From NCBI GenBank assembly GCA_964059195.1, contig CAXKWD010000005.1, positions 143,493,686-143,557,685 on the forward strand: a stretch of 64,000 nucleotides of DNA, given 5' to 3'. The notes under the pieces are model-generated. The model had not been told where the DNA came from and ran no database searches. It worked only from the letters and a program-made list of their open reading frames with translations. The DNA comes from Ectobius pallidus. Lineage: Eukaryota; Arthropoda; Insecta; Blattodea; Ectobiidae. The translations under genes were made by a program, and so were the position numbers. Shown one piece after another: positions 36,831 to 49,994 of the stretch; the first letter of the stretch is position 1, and the number at the start of each line of letters is the position of its first letter.

Positions 36831-36839
36831 CTACAATAA

Positions 36840-38260
36840 GATAAGTTATGTTTTCTAAAGTAGGTTAGGTTTCTACTGTTTTTAAATACTGGGCATAGGT
36901 GGAAATTGTAAATTAAAAACCTATATCCAAAGTTCTAATTTATTAAACAAAGACTTTAACATGATACTGTTAGCCAGATTTCCAAGCTAGTGAATTCTCT
37001 TCATCATGGAAAATAATAATGAACGACGTGTTTTTTCAGGCATATACTATAATAACAAGGATCCCACACATTCTGATGAAACTGCTATTTTTAGCCGGCG
37101 CAGGATTTTCTAGACAGAGAGGAATTTTAAAAATTCATATACAAATTTAGCCTTTACCTATTTCACAAGAAAAGGCCCCTACTTACCATGAATATAGTAA
37201 ATACTCTGTCCCACGGGTACAGACAAGTCTTCAGAAATCTAAAAATAGGAATGAGATATTCATCCTGATTGAAGAACGATGGCATCAACATTATTACAAC
37301 AAACCTAGCTAGGTTTTAAAAATAGTAAAATACGCATTTATTACGGGAATTAGAAACTGCCATGAAATAATTGTTATGAACTGAGTGTTTCCATCCATTT
37401 AAAATAATTACTGAAGTCAGATGTTGTTCATAACAGCCGGCCCGAATATATTGCATGCTTTAAAAATGTTTTAGAGATAGATGTAACTACAGTGTTTTGC
37501 AGATGACAAACCATTTGTCCTTCTCCTGCTTAGATACGCAGTCCAATCAAAGACGGCGAGACGGAGAGGAGACTCTCACTGCTAGCGGCACGTCGTTAGC
37601 TCTTACACGTGATTGGCGGTGAAGGAATTGGCTTCTCATTTGAAAAATACTTGTAGCGACCAGATGTTAGGCAAAATGCGTTATTCCCTTCTTAAAGATA
37701 TATTTAAAATTACGTAATAACAGTTCGTGCACCGCAATTAGGGTTTTGTATAGCCAAGATAATTCTGCCTGTATTGCCTATATTTAGTGTATAATGCCAA
37801 CAAACACCATTGCGTGATTCTGGAGAAAGAAATGCATAGAATTATAACTAAACTGAGAATACAAAAACTTATTTTATAAATGTCTTGAAATGCTATTCCA
37901 TGTTGTAGAAATTTTAATTCATATTCTATTTATGTTTCCGGTGACCAAAAATTAATTATGGTAGGGTAAGTTTATCTCGGACTTTTTATCGTAGGCTGGC
38001 AGTTAGTTTCTTGAATTAAAGCAAGCGCAGCCTGTAAAAGTGCTGGACCGTCCTTCAACAAAGACAGGTAAAACTTAAATAAAATTATCCGAAAATGATA
38101 AAAAAAAATTTAAATCAGACTATATTAATAAGTTAAAAAACTAATACATAGCTTAAAAAACCTAAAATTTCCTGGGAACAAATCTACAATAGGAAACAGT
38201 AGTGGTTACATTTACAATTTACAATTTATTGTTCAAAATTACACGAAAAATATATACAAA
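36840..38260. other. Intergenic DNA, nothing recognised
   Basis: About 1.4 kb with no supported gene or element end. Confidence 0.45.
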
Positions 38261-38265
38261 AGTTG

Positions 38266-38840
38266 ATACACCACCCGAAGAAGCAGAGCTTGTGTTCGGG
38301 GGTGGTTCAGTTCAATACATAATTTGGAGAAGTATGACAAAATATTATGTATAAAAGGTTAGAACATGTTCTATTTACAATACAAAGGTACGAGGTAATA
38401 CAATAATAATACATAACAATTTAGTTGTTCAAATTTTAGGAAAAAACAAAGAAATTAAGTTCAATCCAAATTTAAAGTTTAGTATGAAAAATATTATAAC
38501 AGTAATAGTAGAAAACAAAAATAATAATTATATAAATTTTCTAATTTTAGACCTAAATTGTTTGTTGTTTAAGCTATTTAGATCAGGATAGTTGGTAATA
38601 AATGAATTGAATAGTCTTGGGCCGCAACTTGAACAGTGCTTAGCTCCAGCAGTTGTAACATTTTTTGGTTCAAGTAATAAATTAAATTGATTCCTTCGCG
38701 TGTTACATACGTGAGATTCTGACTTGTAATTGTCACGATGTTTACATGGTCTACTGTTATAGGCCCACCCACAGAATCTAGCACATATGACCTCCGAGTT
38801 TGCAACGTATAAAAATAAAGCTAAATGAAAAATGTCCATT
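38266..38840 (-). pseudogene. LINE remnant: reverse-transcriptase C-terminus and 3' UTR
   Basis: The minus strand reads the typical end of a Jockey/CR1-like reverse-transcriptase protein: a GPRLFNSFITNYPDLNSL motif (the xGxxxxNxLP-like block), then KQFRSKIRKFI and a stop at about 38528. About 230 bp further 3' is a type-II hairpin (38271-38305). The catalytic domains are missing. Confidence 0.7.
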
Positions 38841-38849
38841 TAACAACAA

Positions 38850-39365
38850 TAAATATAGTCTAACGATAACTTCATAATATAACATTGACAATGCCGACTG
38901 CATAACACGCATTGAAGAACATACTCTGTGAATTATTCAGGCGGATCCAGCTAGTTTAATTAAATTCATCGATCGTACGACTGTTTCCCCCGTTCTATCA
39001 CTTTAATTTTAAAAACGTTAGAACGAAATCATCACAAACATTCTATTGTTTTGAAACGGCTGATATCACTTTACATATATATAGCAATCATTCGATCAGG
39101 TTGATGTGAATCCGTAATTTGCATGATGCTGTCGCTTTATTAATTTATTTTAGCTTGCTGTATACAAATTGGTTGTACTGCGTCTACATATCAAAGTAGA
39201 AACGTAATTTGTTTACTACCTCTATATGCTGCAAAAAAATATGCTTGATTGCGATAAAAGGATTCTTAAAACAAATTTGCACTGATTACATTCTGGTTCA
39301 ATAAAAATATATAAACCATTCTATGTCACTCGTCTAGCAATCTTATTTACAGGACACGAAATGGT
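38850..39365. other. Intergenic DNA, nothing recognised
   Basis: AT-rich, no supported feature. Confidence 0.45.
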
Positions 39366-39369
39366 ACTA

Positions 39370-40405
39370 TACTTGATCCAAGATATGTACGGAGCAAAAT
39401 TAAACATCAGACTTGCCTTGACTAACTGCGTCCTGTCGTTTTATTGGTTAATCGCACCAGCGCATACTTCACGATATTGCGACAAGTTCAGTCACACGTT
39501 TACTTCCGTTCCGCCAACATCGTACAATTATTTATATTCTATTGTGGGGCAGGAGAAACTTCACACCACATTTTGGCAGTGTGTACATTCACGGAAACAC
39601 TGAGGCAACGGCATCTACCAGAGTCTTTCACTGCTTCTTGTAGGGGTCAGCTGTTCACATGCGATCTGCTGCTTAACACAAGATTTTTTTGGGGGGTGGG
39701 GAAATTTATGTCCAAAGTGAGGCAGCTTAGGATGGAACTGGCCGAGGGAGTGGGACCGAGGGAGTAAGGGGAGTACTCCGATGGGGTAGACGGCTGTATA
39801 TAGAATAATATGTAAAATATATTTGGTTGGTGAGTTTAAGGGTATTGCTGGTGTATGTGCTATTTTTGGAGGGGAGTGTGTGTGTGTGTGTGGTGTTTTG
39901 TTTGTATATTTACTAGTTTTTAACTGTTTGTCTGTGTGTTTTTAGTTTTACTTTTAGGGTACATTTTTGCTTGTGCACAGTTAAAGCATGAACAGCCTAA
40001 GGGCTCATGCAACGAATAATGTAAAAAGATAGTTTTTCTTGTTAACAATAAAAGCACTTCATTCATTCATTCACAATTATTTATATCTTATGTAATTGTG
40101 AACACATAAGTTCTGTTAAGCGAATCGTTTGCTTTCGTATTTATATCACACATGTTTACAACATATATCAAGCTAACAAGATTGCATTTGTTTTTACCAT
40201 TGCCTTGTCAAATTTGTTGATTCTGAAGGAAAGTAAGTGACATACGTTACTAAATACAAGACGAATATATGTGATGAAATACACTACATATTATAAATAA
40301 AAGTAATAGGCATGGCCTCGAATAATTTGTATTACAGAAAAAAATTCAGAACTTACGTCACCAATAAAGAAACGTTCGAAGGAAAGGTTTGTCCGGCGGC
40401 GAGAT
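39370..40405. mobile_element. TIR element copy 2, split by a LINE insertion
   Basis: The segments 39370-39537 and 40073-40405 together match the left part of the element at 5831 (TACTTGATCCAAGATATGTA; GCGCATACTTCACGATA). The right terminal repeat is missing: similarity stops soon after ggtttgtcc. The interruption is the LINE 3' end at 39538-40072. Confidence 0.8.
39538..40072 (+). pseudogene. 5'-truncated LINE (type-I hairpin family) with 14-bp target duplication
   Basis: The insert is flanked by ACAATTATTTATAT at 39524-39537 and 40073-40086. It codes only the protein C-terminus: a zinc-knuckle remnant (C..GETSHHILAVC), RQRHLPESF and FMSKVRQLRMEL up to a stop near 39767. The 3' UTR carries a type-I hairpin at 39986-40010 and ends in (ATTC)n. 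It is homologous to 54422-55320. Confidence 0.88.
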
Positions 40406-40555
40406 TTAATTATTTTAAATTCAATTGGCATTAAGTTTATTTTACATTTTTTTTTCGTGGATTTTCTCTTTGCCTCGGGGGTGGGGGAGTCTGTTTCGCG
40501 ACTGTTCTAAACCACAGCAACCTAGAAGTCTTGAGATACAATATTGTTTTATATA

Positions 40556-41017
40556 CAGAGAACGCCGCTTAATGTAATCGCGGATTATGTTATCAATCGG
40601 GTAATGTTATCATTTTTATGAAGTCCCGTTAATACTGATACATTGAAAAAATGCTGTTTAGATGTTTTTCTACGCGGTTTCACCACAGGTCAGTAAACTT
40701 CCAAAATCCCTCGCAACTCATAACTGAGTATGGAGTGTTGGTTAATGGACTCCTAAAGGAAATTAAAAACAATTAAAAACTGTTACTAGTTCAAAAAAAT
40801 AGTTGCTTGCAATCTATTACTCTATTATGAGTGGTTCAATAATGATTCACAATTGCGTATTATATTATGAATAAGTAGCTTTTAATTCTGTTTTTGTAGT
40901 ACATTATCTTATACATGAATAAATAACTTTCAATTAATTATTTCGGCTACTGTTATCAATCGTTTTATTATCAGATTAGCTGCATCCCGAAGTGATCACA
41001 ATAAGCAGCTTGCACTG
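40556..41017. mobile_element. Pogo/Tigger-like MITE, full length
   Basis: A 462-bp element between TA dinucleotides (40554-40555 and 41018-41019). Left end CAGAGAACGCCGCTTAATG; right end CACAATAAGCAGCTTGCACTG, an imperfect inverted copy. CAGTG(A)AAC..CGCTTA ends are typical of pogo/Tigger elements. Partial copies are at 2531 and 16440. It has no transposase. Confidence 0.8.
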
Positions 41018-41394
41018 TAATACAATTTTTTTATGTTGTAAATAATTCCCCCTAAAAAATTTGCCTCCCTTTCTAGGTTTGTCGCCCTGGGCAAATGCCC
41101 AGACTGCTCGTTTATAAATCAGGACCTGCCTCAATCTGGTTCATTTGTCTGATACAGTCTGCGTCTCAGCGATATCTTCACTTACAATTTTTTGGTGAGA
41201 GATTCAGCTTTGAAATTTAATACCATTGTCAATATCTAGTGACGTTCTGACATAATTCCACTGTTTTGGTAGTACTTAAAACACGAAAAAGTTTGAAAAT
41301 GCTAAAAAAAAGTATAATAATAATAATTTTTATTATCTGTTTTCCGTACATACAGTACAGATAGAATCGTCAAATAAATAACTTTAAAATAACA

Positions 41395-41900
41395 AATACA
41401 TTACAATTAAAAACTAAAAATTTTGTTTAAATCATAAAACGAATTCTTACATAAAAATGTCTTTAGTCTCAACTTGTACAGATGAAGATTAGAAATGCTG
41501 TTTGGAAGTTTTTTTACTATCCTACTAATGAGGCAAACTGGAGATTTTGTATACTTGGTAGTTGAGTAATGAGATATGTGCACATGATTTCTTTGTCTGG
41601 TTTCATAATTATGTATATCCATATTAAGTCTAAAATTTTGGAGATTCTTCTTATAAAACACACCAGCTTTAAAAATTAAATTGCTTGTGACAGTTAGAAT
41701 GTTATGTAATTTAAAATACTCACGTAAAGAATCACTAGGTTTAAGATTAAATATTACTCGTAAAATTCTTTTCTGAATTGTAAAAACCCTCTGAATATTA
41801 GATGCACAACCCCATACTAATAAATATTATAAAAAATCGTAGATTGTACAGAAGAAATTCTGAACACACTGTGTACGTAGTAATAATTTAACAAAGACAT
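41395..41900 (-). pseudogene. LINE reverse-transcriptase C-terminal remnant
   Basis: The minus strand reads, with frame breaks, an RVFTIQKRILRVIFNLKP-like block, then IHNYETRQRNHVHISHYST and SNLHLYKLRLKTFLCKNSFY, and a stop at about 41407. This order is typical of the thumb and C-terminus of Jockey/CR1-type LINE proteins. The palm domain is not visible. Confidence 0.75.
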
Positions 41901-41909
41901 AAGACACAT

Positions 41910-44900
41910 ATATTTTCGCTATTTTACGCTGTAGAAGTGAAATGAAAATGTTTCTCGTGGGGACCTAATTTAGCGGTGTGTTACATACCGCCTCTTGTCT
42001 CAGCGCGGTAATTCAATTTGCCACACGTTGAATTTATTACTCTCATTCCGAACTGCATATTCTGCTGGAAGTGTAGCTGTTCTTTTAACGTTATGAGGGT
42101 AGACCAGCTTTTATAATGTATTGCAAAATCCACACTGTAAGCTGCTATGAAATGAAATCTAATCAATGGTTATACATGTTCAGAAACATATGCAAAACTA
42201 ATAATTGCGTGAGTGTATGTGCAGAAGTTTAAAATCCCAACAGTAAAATAGAAAAATTTCCAGTACAGAAACTCCTGGTCGATAAAAAGGAATGAATATG
42301 TGATCGTGCCAGGGAAACCAGATACGTTTCCGCGAAACGATAGAAAAGAGCTGTCAAGGTGTAAAATACCAAGTTTTAGATTTTTTTCGCCATCTATTGG
42401 TTTAATTCTTATACTAAATTCTCAGATCACAACAAACATAAAGATGGCATTTTCTGTTTGAAAAGAGGTCTTCACTTTTAGAAATTCATGCATAACTCGC
42501 AATGGAAATTTAACATGGTCCCTAATGTTTTCTTTGTTACATTTTAGTGAAAAACACTGATTATGGGCAACAGAAACACTTGCTATGTTACAGCAATGTA
42601 TCTCTTAGGGTGTGGCAGACTTTGAACGTGGTATTACATGTTGATGTTAAAAAGGTGAAAAAGTTTCTTATACTTCGAGATCAATTGCACCAAATTATAC
42701 TATTTGAACAATAAAGTTTCAAAGGTCATAAAACACCATTTTGAACTAGAGATATGATTTTTTTTAAATGCTTAGAATTTTATGCTGCTCCAAATTTGTT
42801 AGATCAGTTCATTTTCTATAGCCTTGATTTCAAACTTTCAAAACCTCATACCACTTACTGCTTTAATATGTTCTGAGAAAAAATAAATATTTCTTTGCTG
42901 ATATATATTAAATTCAATGAAAAAAAAAAATTAAAAGATATAGTCAATTCCATACCAAAATATACTCAAAAGTTAAGTATTTTGCCTACTTGTTGATAAC
43001 TAGTTTAACCCATTGGAATTGATCAAACATTTGGAAGATAATAATATTTATTTACAACCCCCTGAAGATAAATTTCCGTCGAAAGTCTAAACTTATATTT
43101 CGGCTAGTTAATCTACAAACGTTGTATTAAATGTGCCTCTTACACACGATAAAATTATCTAGACTACAACATAATTAGAACTACATGTGTTAATTCTGTA
43201 TACCAGTATTTTCAATAGAAGGCAAGAGACAAATATAAACATGTGTCTGTAGCAAATAAAGCCACAATATTTGTTCTGCTGCTAGATATTCAAATTCCGT
43301 TAATCCTTCACACATCCGGAAGAGAAACAGTGCAATCGTGTGACACATCATTACAAACATGGAAATTAACTGCGTGTCTGACTAGCAAAGATAAGGGACT
43401 AACAACAGTCCTTTGCGTTATTCTGAATTTAATTACAAACTCTACGTTTCTCCCATCCTGAGTATAGGATAATGCTTCAACTTACATTCATATGTAACGC
43501 AGATTACGAACACAAAAATCTCCATTCATCTTTTCCTGCAGCATTTTGACTCGCGTTCCCGCTTGGAAATTCTCATTTTACTTCTTTATGTACAGTATTA
43601 TATCATAACTTCAATGAATTTTCACTTTGTAAAATGCGTTAAAAGTGAGTATAATTGCAGAGTTGGCAAAGAAAAATCCGGGCGAGTCTTGCGGTTGGAT
43701 TTATTTAAGTAGGTTCGGAATATTCATTAGAGAAAGATCAGTAAGGTATTGACCCTTACGCAGTTTAGATTGATGTATCTCTTCTGTAGAATTGTTTATT
43801 TTCTTTCAATCTAACTAATAATGCACGTGTAACATGTACACCAGGAATATACACGCTAAATATTTACGATATAAGACTGTAAAAAAGAAATTTACAGGCA
43901 AGGACAAAGTTAACCAAACGAGCGCTAGAACATCGTAAGGCGTTTTATGTTGTTTAGAATCGTAAATTTTAAATGTAAAATAATTTCAGTTCTCTTGTCC
44001 TTAAAATAGTAATAAAAAACTCTTTGGTAATTTTGTACGTAGCCAAATTTAGGCTCTTTTGGTTGGAAACGATTTGTTTGGAAACAAATGACATATAAAA
44101 ACAAATTAACGTAGCTTCTAAATTTGCTGAAAATACTAAATTGTTCTATATTCGCAAGGAAATTTATATCTGTGTTGTAGTTACAGAATAGGCAAATAAT
44201 GAACTTTAATGGAAAAATTCATCGCTATGATACGGAATTGCAGACTTAGAACGAATGGGGGAGAAATGAACGACGTTAGTAATATTTTGAACGAAACTAT
44301 ATATTTTGTTGACTGTGCTTTGTCAAAAATCATCTAGTTTAACGACCAAATCTTAATTGCCGATTAGCTATTTTGTGTTATTTTGAATTTTAAGTGATTA
44401 GTAAGTACACGATAAATGGAAGTAGCAATAATAGTATTTGTAGTGGTTAAAATTAATGAAATTCATCATTATTAATTTGCATGAAAGGAGAGAGAACAAC
44501 AGCGACAACTGGTGATATCCTCTATAATCTGTATAACGTGCTAGCACTTTACTTTTACCATATCAGGCAAAGCTTATGAAATGAAACTTCATATAAGAGG
44601 AGAGAGAGAGAGCTCTGATAAACAAGGTTTACGTTAAAAAAAGAAAAGAAGAACATTATAGGCCTACCCACTAATAATCCCAGCTTAAGTGACTGAACTG
44701 AACGTCGATTTTTATCGAAAATAGTATACCTTTATAGGCGATGGGCTTACCATTGTCCCTCTGCCATCTCTCGGAAAATAAGCGTAACAAAATTCACATA
44801 GTTAACAGAAACCTCCACTTGGAGGCCCTTCGCCCCAACATAGGGATATAGGAAAACAGATACAGTATACCTTCATATGTAAAATGAATTGAGAATATTG

Positions 44901-46165
44901 ATTTGTACGTTATGGTAATTTTGAAGAACTATAATCACATCTTTCACTGTATGAAAATGAATATTTAAATCTTCATTCTATTAAAAGCATGATTATGCAT
45001 TACTTTCATTTGGGTATCCAAATTAACACCACTCAAAAAAGGCCCTAAAATTAAGTTTTTATCTAAAAATTAAATAACTTTCTTTAAAATCCTCCTTTTT
45101 CTGACATTTTGACTTCATGTAGCAACGTCATTTTAATTCTCTATTAACATCCGAATAAAGCATAAATCTGGTTGACCTAATAACGATAAATAAAGATTTT
45201 AACTCGAGTTGACAGGCTGAAATGTCCTCTTTAATGGTCACGATGATTTTATGTTTTGGTATTGCAATTATAATGGTATTAGCTGCACTATGGGACGTGA
45301 TATGTGTTTTAATGTAAAGTATAATTAAACAGGAATGACAGACAAGCAAATAGTTCTGCTTCCACTCTCAGCCAGATTAATATTTTAATCCGGCGAGAGT
45401 ATGCAATACGACAGGTAATATTCAGGTACATTTCAGCTCCTATTAGGGAAGTGATAAGGCATTCAAGCACATGTGTAATTTAAACTTAATCCATGCTGGT
45501 AAACTTTGTTAATATCAAAAGTGCATCTGTATTCTCCTCCTATAAACTGTAGAAGCAATAGAACATTTTATATAAATTATGCACGAACAAATTATTACAG
45601 GAACTCTCCCCTTTTAAGCTTGTGCATTTTGTACAATAATCTATGTAATGAAATCTAAACAGATCTATTTCAATTCAGAACAGTATTTTATAGAAATATT
45701 TGCAAAATTTCTAGCATGCAATCATAAAATCACAAATCAATGTAATTATTGTTATTTTATTTGTTAACTTTTTTCATTTGTAATTATTGTGCGCTAAGTT
45801 GAGTGTGTGTTGTTTTAATTGATTTTTTTAGTGTTATTTTGTTGTTCGTAATGTTGTTTCTTTATTTGAATGTCAATAGTCTACTTTGTAATTTTTTTAA
45901 TTTAGTAGACTTAAAATAAATAAATAAATAAAATAAAATCTTCAATTGCAATGATTTAAGTTACATGGTAACGATTTCATTGCTTTCTGAATCTGTGATC
46001 GTCAATTGCATTAATATTTTTCGGTGAATAAAATAAAGGGATAGCTTGATTTCATTACGCACTTATGTTTTAAAGGCTCGCCTTAGGCAGTAACAACAAT
46101 TGACCAAATTGCAACTCAGCACATTAATCTAAGCTAATTGTGCTACTTATCACACTGAAGAACAA
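41910..46165. other. 4.2 kb of AT-rich intergenic DNA, no gene recognised
   Basis: Only short frames without known domains are seen (for example 43243-43461 and 45128-45349). Near 45770-45935 a T/G-rich stretch ends in (AAAT)n, possibly a LINE tail. No element ends were paired. Confidence 0.4.
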
Positions 46166-46175
46166 TGATCACAAT

Positions 46176-47777
46176 TAGACTTTGGACTTTTAGGTCGCTA
46201 AAAATTATGTTTTAGGCACCTAAAATAGGCTCTAAAATTGGAAAATAGTCTCTTATAAAATCGTTAAGTTGCCAATTTTCTGAAATATCTCAATTGCAAT
46301 GCAGAATATTATATTTATTGAAGTCACCGTTAATCAATAATCATTATAAAACACATATATATATGCTTGGGGTACACAGAATTATATAGACCTGTATTAC
46401 TACCTTAACAGTGAAAACCTAATCCCTGCGCCCAGAAGATACGCACGCTAGCATATTCAACCCCTTGTATCCCTCAACGATTCAGATAATTTTTTTTATA
46501 CAGGTTGTGGGAGTTGAGAGAAAAACCCTACATTTTCTTAAGAATTCCAAGGAGTTTTTCTACTGAAGACGAAACATTCCTTATTATTTAACCACGTCAC
46601 AAATGTGTCATGTACTGCACATTCCGAGCTAAAAATTTAGTACGAACTGAAAATAAATGCTAGAATTTATAACAAAAAATAACTTAGTTTGGACTTTAGA
46701 CAAAAACAAGTAAAAAGACAAAGGCTCTAACGTAAAAATAGCCTGTTTTAGGTCCTATAAAAGTATCAGTTTTAGGCATAGTCACTTATAAAACATGCAT
46801 ATACAAGTTTCTGTCCATATATCACTTAAGGTATCTTTATACGTTTCAAGTGAAAATCTGCATTTTTCAAACAGGATTTCTGATTTTTTTAGAGTGAATC
46901 AGATATCATTAAACTAAGTTAATGCAATATTAGTTAACCAAAAAATGATATTATTGTGGTCTAAAAAAATTATTTTGAAAAATAAACATGCAAATTTAAA
47001 AAAAAATTCTGGATTGCTCAAAAAACATGCAAACTATGTGTAAAAATTATGTGATGATTCCTCATAATGTAGGTTAGATCCTGAACCTAAGTTATTGCTA
47101 GCATGCCCTACAATAAATAAGAAAAAAAAATTCTTAGAACTTTGGCGGGTGAAAGAAATTATTCATTGTTCCTTTTAAACTCCTCACAGCTTCAATTCTT
47201 AACATATTCTTAACCATTTAGGTTCAGGCTCTGACTGGTTTTATTGGCTTTCATTTGGTGCAAGAATGAAGCCTCTAGCTCAGTTCTAAGTGTTTTTATC
47301 ATTTTTTGAATCCTAAAAAATTGCGAGAAATAAAGTTTTGAGAAAAGGGGAATTGAAGTTTACGGATACTTTTAAAACTTAATATTCTTATTTGGAACTT
47401 TCAAAATGCCCCTGCAGCATAGGAACTTGATATTGGACTGCCATCTATTAGAGGAAGGCAGTACTACATCCTCAGCAGCTATGAAAAATATTACAGCTAG
47501 AATGGAAAGGTAATTTTAAAAAGATCAGACAGAATATGAAGAACAATGCCATTACTTTTTCAGGCCAAGAAGGCTTGCGCCAACCCTTTAAATGGTTATT
47601 TAAATACATTTATGACCTATTAACCAAAACAAAAGTAACATTTTCTGAAATTAGAGACTTCAATCTTTTATTCTAACATAATTTTTTTTTTTTTGAAATT
47701 TGTAAAAAATTTACATTTCAAACGTATATAGATACCTTAAGGATTAAAATAGGTTTTTACCTAAAATCCGAAGTCTA
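46176..47777. mobile_element. ~1.6-kb hAT-like TIR element
   Basis: Ends TAGACTTTGGACTTTTAGGT (left) and ACCTAAAATCCGAAGTCTA (right) are inverted copies. Flanks ATCACAAT (46168-46175) and ATCATAAT (47778-47785) match at 7 of 8 bases. It is three times the size of the MITEs nearby, but I see no intact transposase frame inside. Confidence 0.65.
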
Positions 47778-47789
47778 ATCATAATAATT

Positions 47790-48220
47790 AACTGAATTAT
47801 TTTGCTGTCTGAATATATTAATAAAATTTATATTAAATTATCTTCATTAATTTATTACTTTAAGAATTAAAAGTTTCGCTAGAAGATATGCTCCTTTCAG
47901 CAAGCAATATTGGTTCTAACGTCGTTAACCCAGTAACCCTAATAATTGGATAAAATATATGAATGCCAATTCCAGAATCTATATTCATTGAAAAAGTTCC
48001 AGCGGAAACGTTTACAAAACGTAAGTTGTCAGCGTCAGGCTCGTGGAAAATTGATTTCGAAATCATGCACGTTGCCGGAACGTGACGCACAATTGTTTAG
48101 CGAATTCATGTTATTTCCCTTTCTTTCAGGCCTGTTTATTCTCCATTTTTGTTTACCCTTTCAATATTGTCAATATATTTGAAATAATAACCAACGTAGC
48201 AAAATCGTATAAAAATGAAG

Positions 48221-48225
<5 letters not shown>
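47790..48225. other. Intergenic DNA, nothing recognised
   Basis: No supported feature apart from the (TA)n run that follows. Confidence 0.45.

Positions 48226-48228
<3 letters not shown>

Positions 48229-48260
<32 letters not shown>
48229..48260. repeat. (TA)n microsatellite
   Basis: About sixteen TA dinucleotides directly abut the left end of the MITE at 48261. Confidence 0.92.
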
Positions 48261-48265
<5 letters not shown>

Positions 48266-48700
48266 GGTGGATTTCTATGACCTAAAAAAATAGGATATAT
48301 GCATGCATTTATGACCTAAAAAAATTAAAATATGACCAATAAAATTTAAAATATGACTTTACCAGTTATACATTATGTATATATTTTTTAAAGTTTCATT
48401 ACAAATCATTTTATTAAAATATAATGTTAATTATTTAAAATATCTGTAAATTCTCAAAAAATATCAGTATAATGCAAAATTTACAAAATATGATATGAAA
48501 CTTCAAAATTTCTTTAATATGCACACAAATATGCCAAAATATGACCTAAATATGCATATTCATACTAAGAAAATTCCCTAAATATGCACAATAAAAGTCG
48601 TTCCATTTTCACTTGGATGCTTGGAATCGGGTTTAAATTAGTAGAAAACCTGAAATAATGCAAAGGGGGAAAATATGACATGTTATAGAAATCCCACTGA
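48261..48700. mobile_element. hAT-type MITE, subfamily 2, copy E (right end degraded)
   Basis: The left end TAGGGGGTGGATTTCTATGA, then CCTAAAAAAATAGG, matches copy D at 60021 nearly base for base over about 440 bp. The right end reads ATAGAAATCCCACTGA in place of ATAGAAATCCGCCCCCTA, so the terminus is lost. Confidence 0.8.
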
Positions 48701-48739
48701 CCCAAAACCCACTGACTGATCAAAGTATCTGAAAAACTA

Positions 48740-48757
48740 TATATATATATATATATG
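48740..48757. repeat. (AT)n microsatellite
   Basis: A short AT dinucleotide run. Confidence 0.85.
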
Positions 48758-48759
48758 TC

Positions 48760-49400
48760 ATGTATATAAGTGTACTACTCAATATAATCCATGTAAGCCT
48801 ATAACAAGTCAATAAACTAGGTCTACCCTTAAGTGTCACAGTGTGTTGTATTGTTGTTACTATAAGAGGGAATAAGGAGGAAAAATACTGTTCAAAATCC
48901 ACACTAATCAGACAATCACAACGGAGATTCAAACGAGGAAAAATTGTTAACAGCTAAATTCTTAGCTTTTATAGCTCAAAGTGAGCCAAATTACTAAAGC
49001 TTTGAACCGTAATGTATAAGTTTGTACAAAAAAAGTAAAGAGCTCTACGAAAATTGCCAGCGGCTTTTCAGTTCCTGAGCGGATATCACGTGCTACCTAC
49101 AAACAAAACCACTTAAGACTTCATCAAAATTAAAATGAACAGTCAATACCTGGGAGTTCGTAAAACCACACAACATTACAAGGAGTTGTGCAGCATAGAA
49201 TAGAAGGAGTTAGAGAACTTTTTTGATTTTATAACAACCTTTCCTTTTCAGAGCACTATATACTGGAAAATATACGTATTTCGATATTAAGTGAAGATAT
49301 GCAAGACATATTTTTAAATATTCTATAGGACATGATGTTGGGGCACAACAAAGGAAAGAAATAAATATATAAACATAAATGATAAGATAGATATATATGA
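48760..49400. other. Intergenic DNA, nothing recognised
   Basis: No supported feature. Confidence 0.45.
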
Positions 49401-49411
49401 TAAGTCATTAT

Positions 49412-49983
49412 CAGGGCCCGGATTCTAAAATTGTTTGAAAAATGACCTATAAAATGACCCTAATTTTAAGGAAAATGATTTAATAATTGTAAAGAATGAC
49501 CTAAAAACTTATATTTTATGTATAAAAAATATTATTGTACACACAAAGTTATAAACCAATTAGTACATAATTGTAAAAACTGCAAACGCAGAAAGGATGT
49601 TGTAGGTCTAAAGACTTTGTTCTTTGTTCTTGATTGGAGTATTTGAGAAGAAAAATAAGCCTACAAAAAACGTTGCGTTATACTAACCTAGTAATTTATT
49701 TAAAAATCACCCTATGGGAAAATAGACGACAAAAAAGTTAATATACTCAATGTAAATGCATGAAAATTACTAAATAAGGAATGAAATGACACGAAAATGA
49801 TAAAATAATGACGAAAAATTGAAATAAATGCCCTAAAAATATAAAATTGCATATAATGACAAAAATGACCTAATAAAAATGGATTTCTATAATCTAGAGG
49901 CCATGATTAGCATTTATCAACAAGTTGGCAATGTTTATGCAGCTTCAATAAAAAGATGACATGTCTTTAGAATCCGGGCCCTG
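49412..49983. mobile_element. hAT-type MITE, subfamily 1, copy B
   Basis: A 572-bp element with ends CAGGGCCCGGATTCT and AGAATCCGGGCCCTG, a perfect 15-bp inverted repeat, and exact 8-bp flanks GTCATTAT (49404-49411 and 49984-49991). It is closely similar to copy A over its whole length; copy B lacks the gatgacct octamer next to the left end. Confidence 0.9.
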
Positions 49984-49994
49984 GTCATTATGTA

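Noticed and set aside
48229..48757. (TA)n tracts as promoters or TATA boxes
   Set aside because: Pure dinucleotide repeats next to MITE sequence, with no gene downstream.
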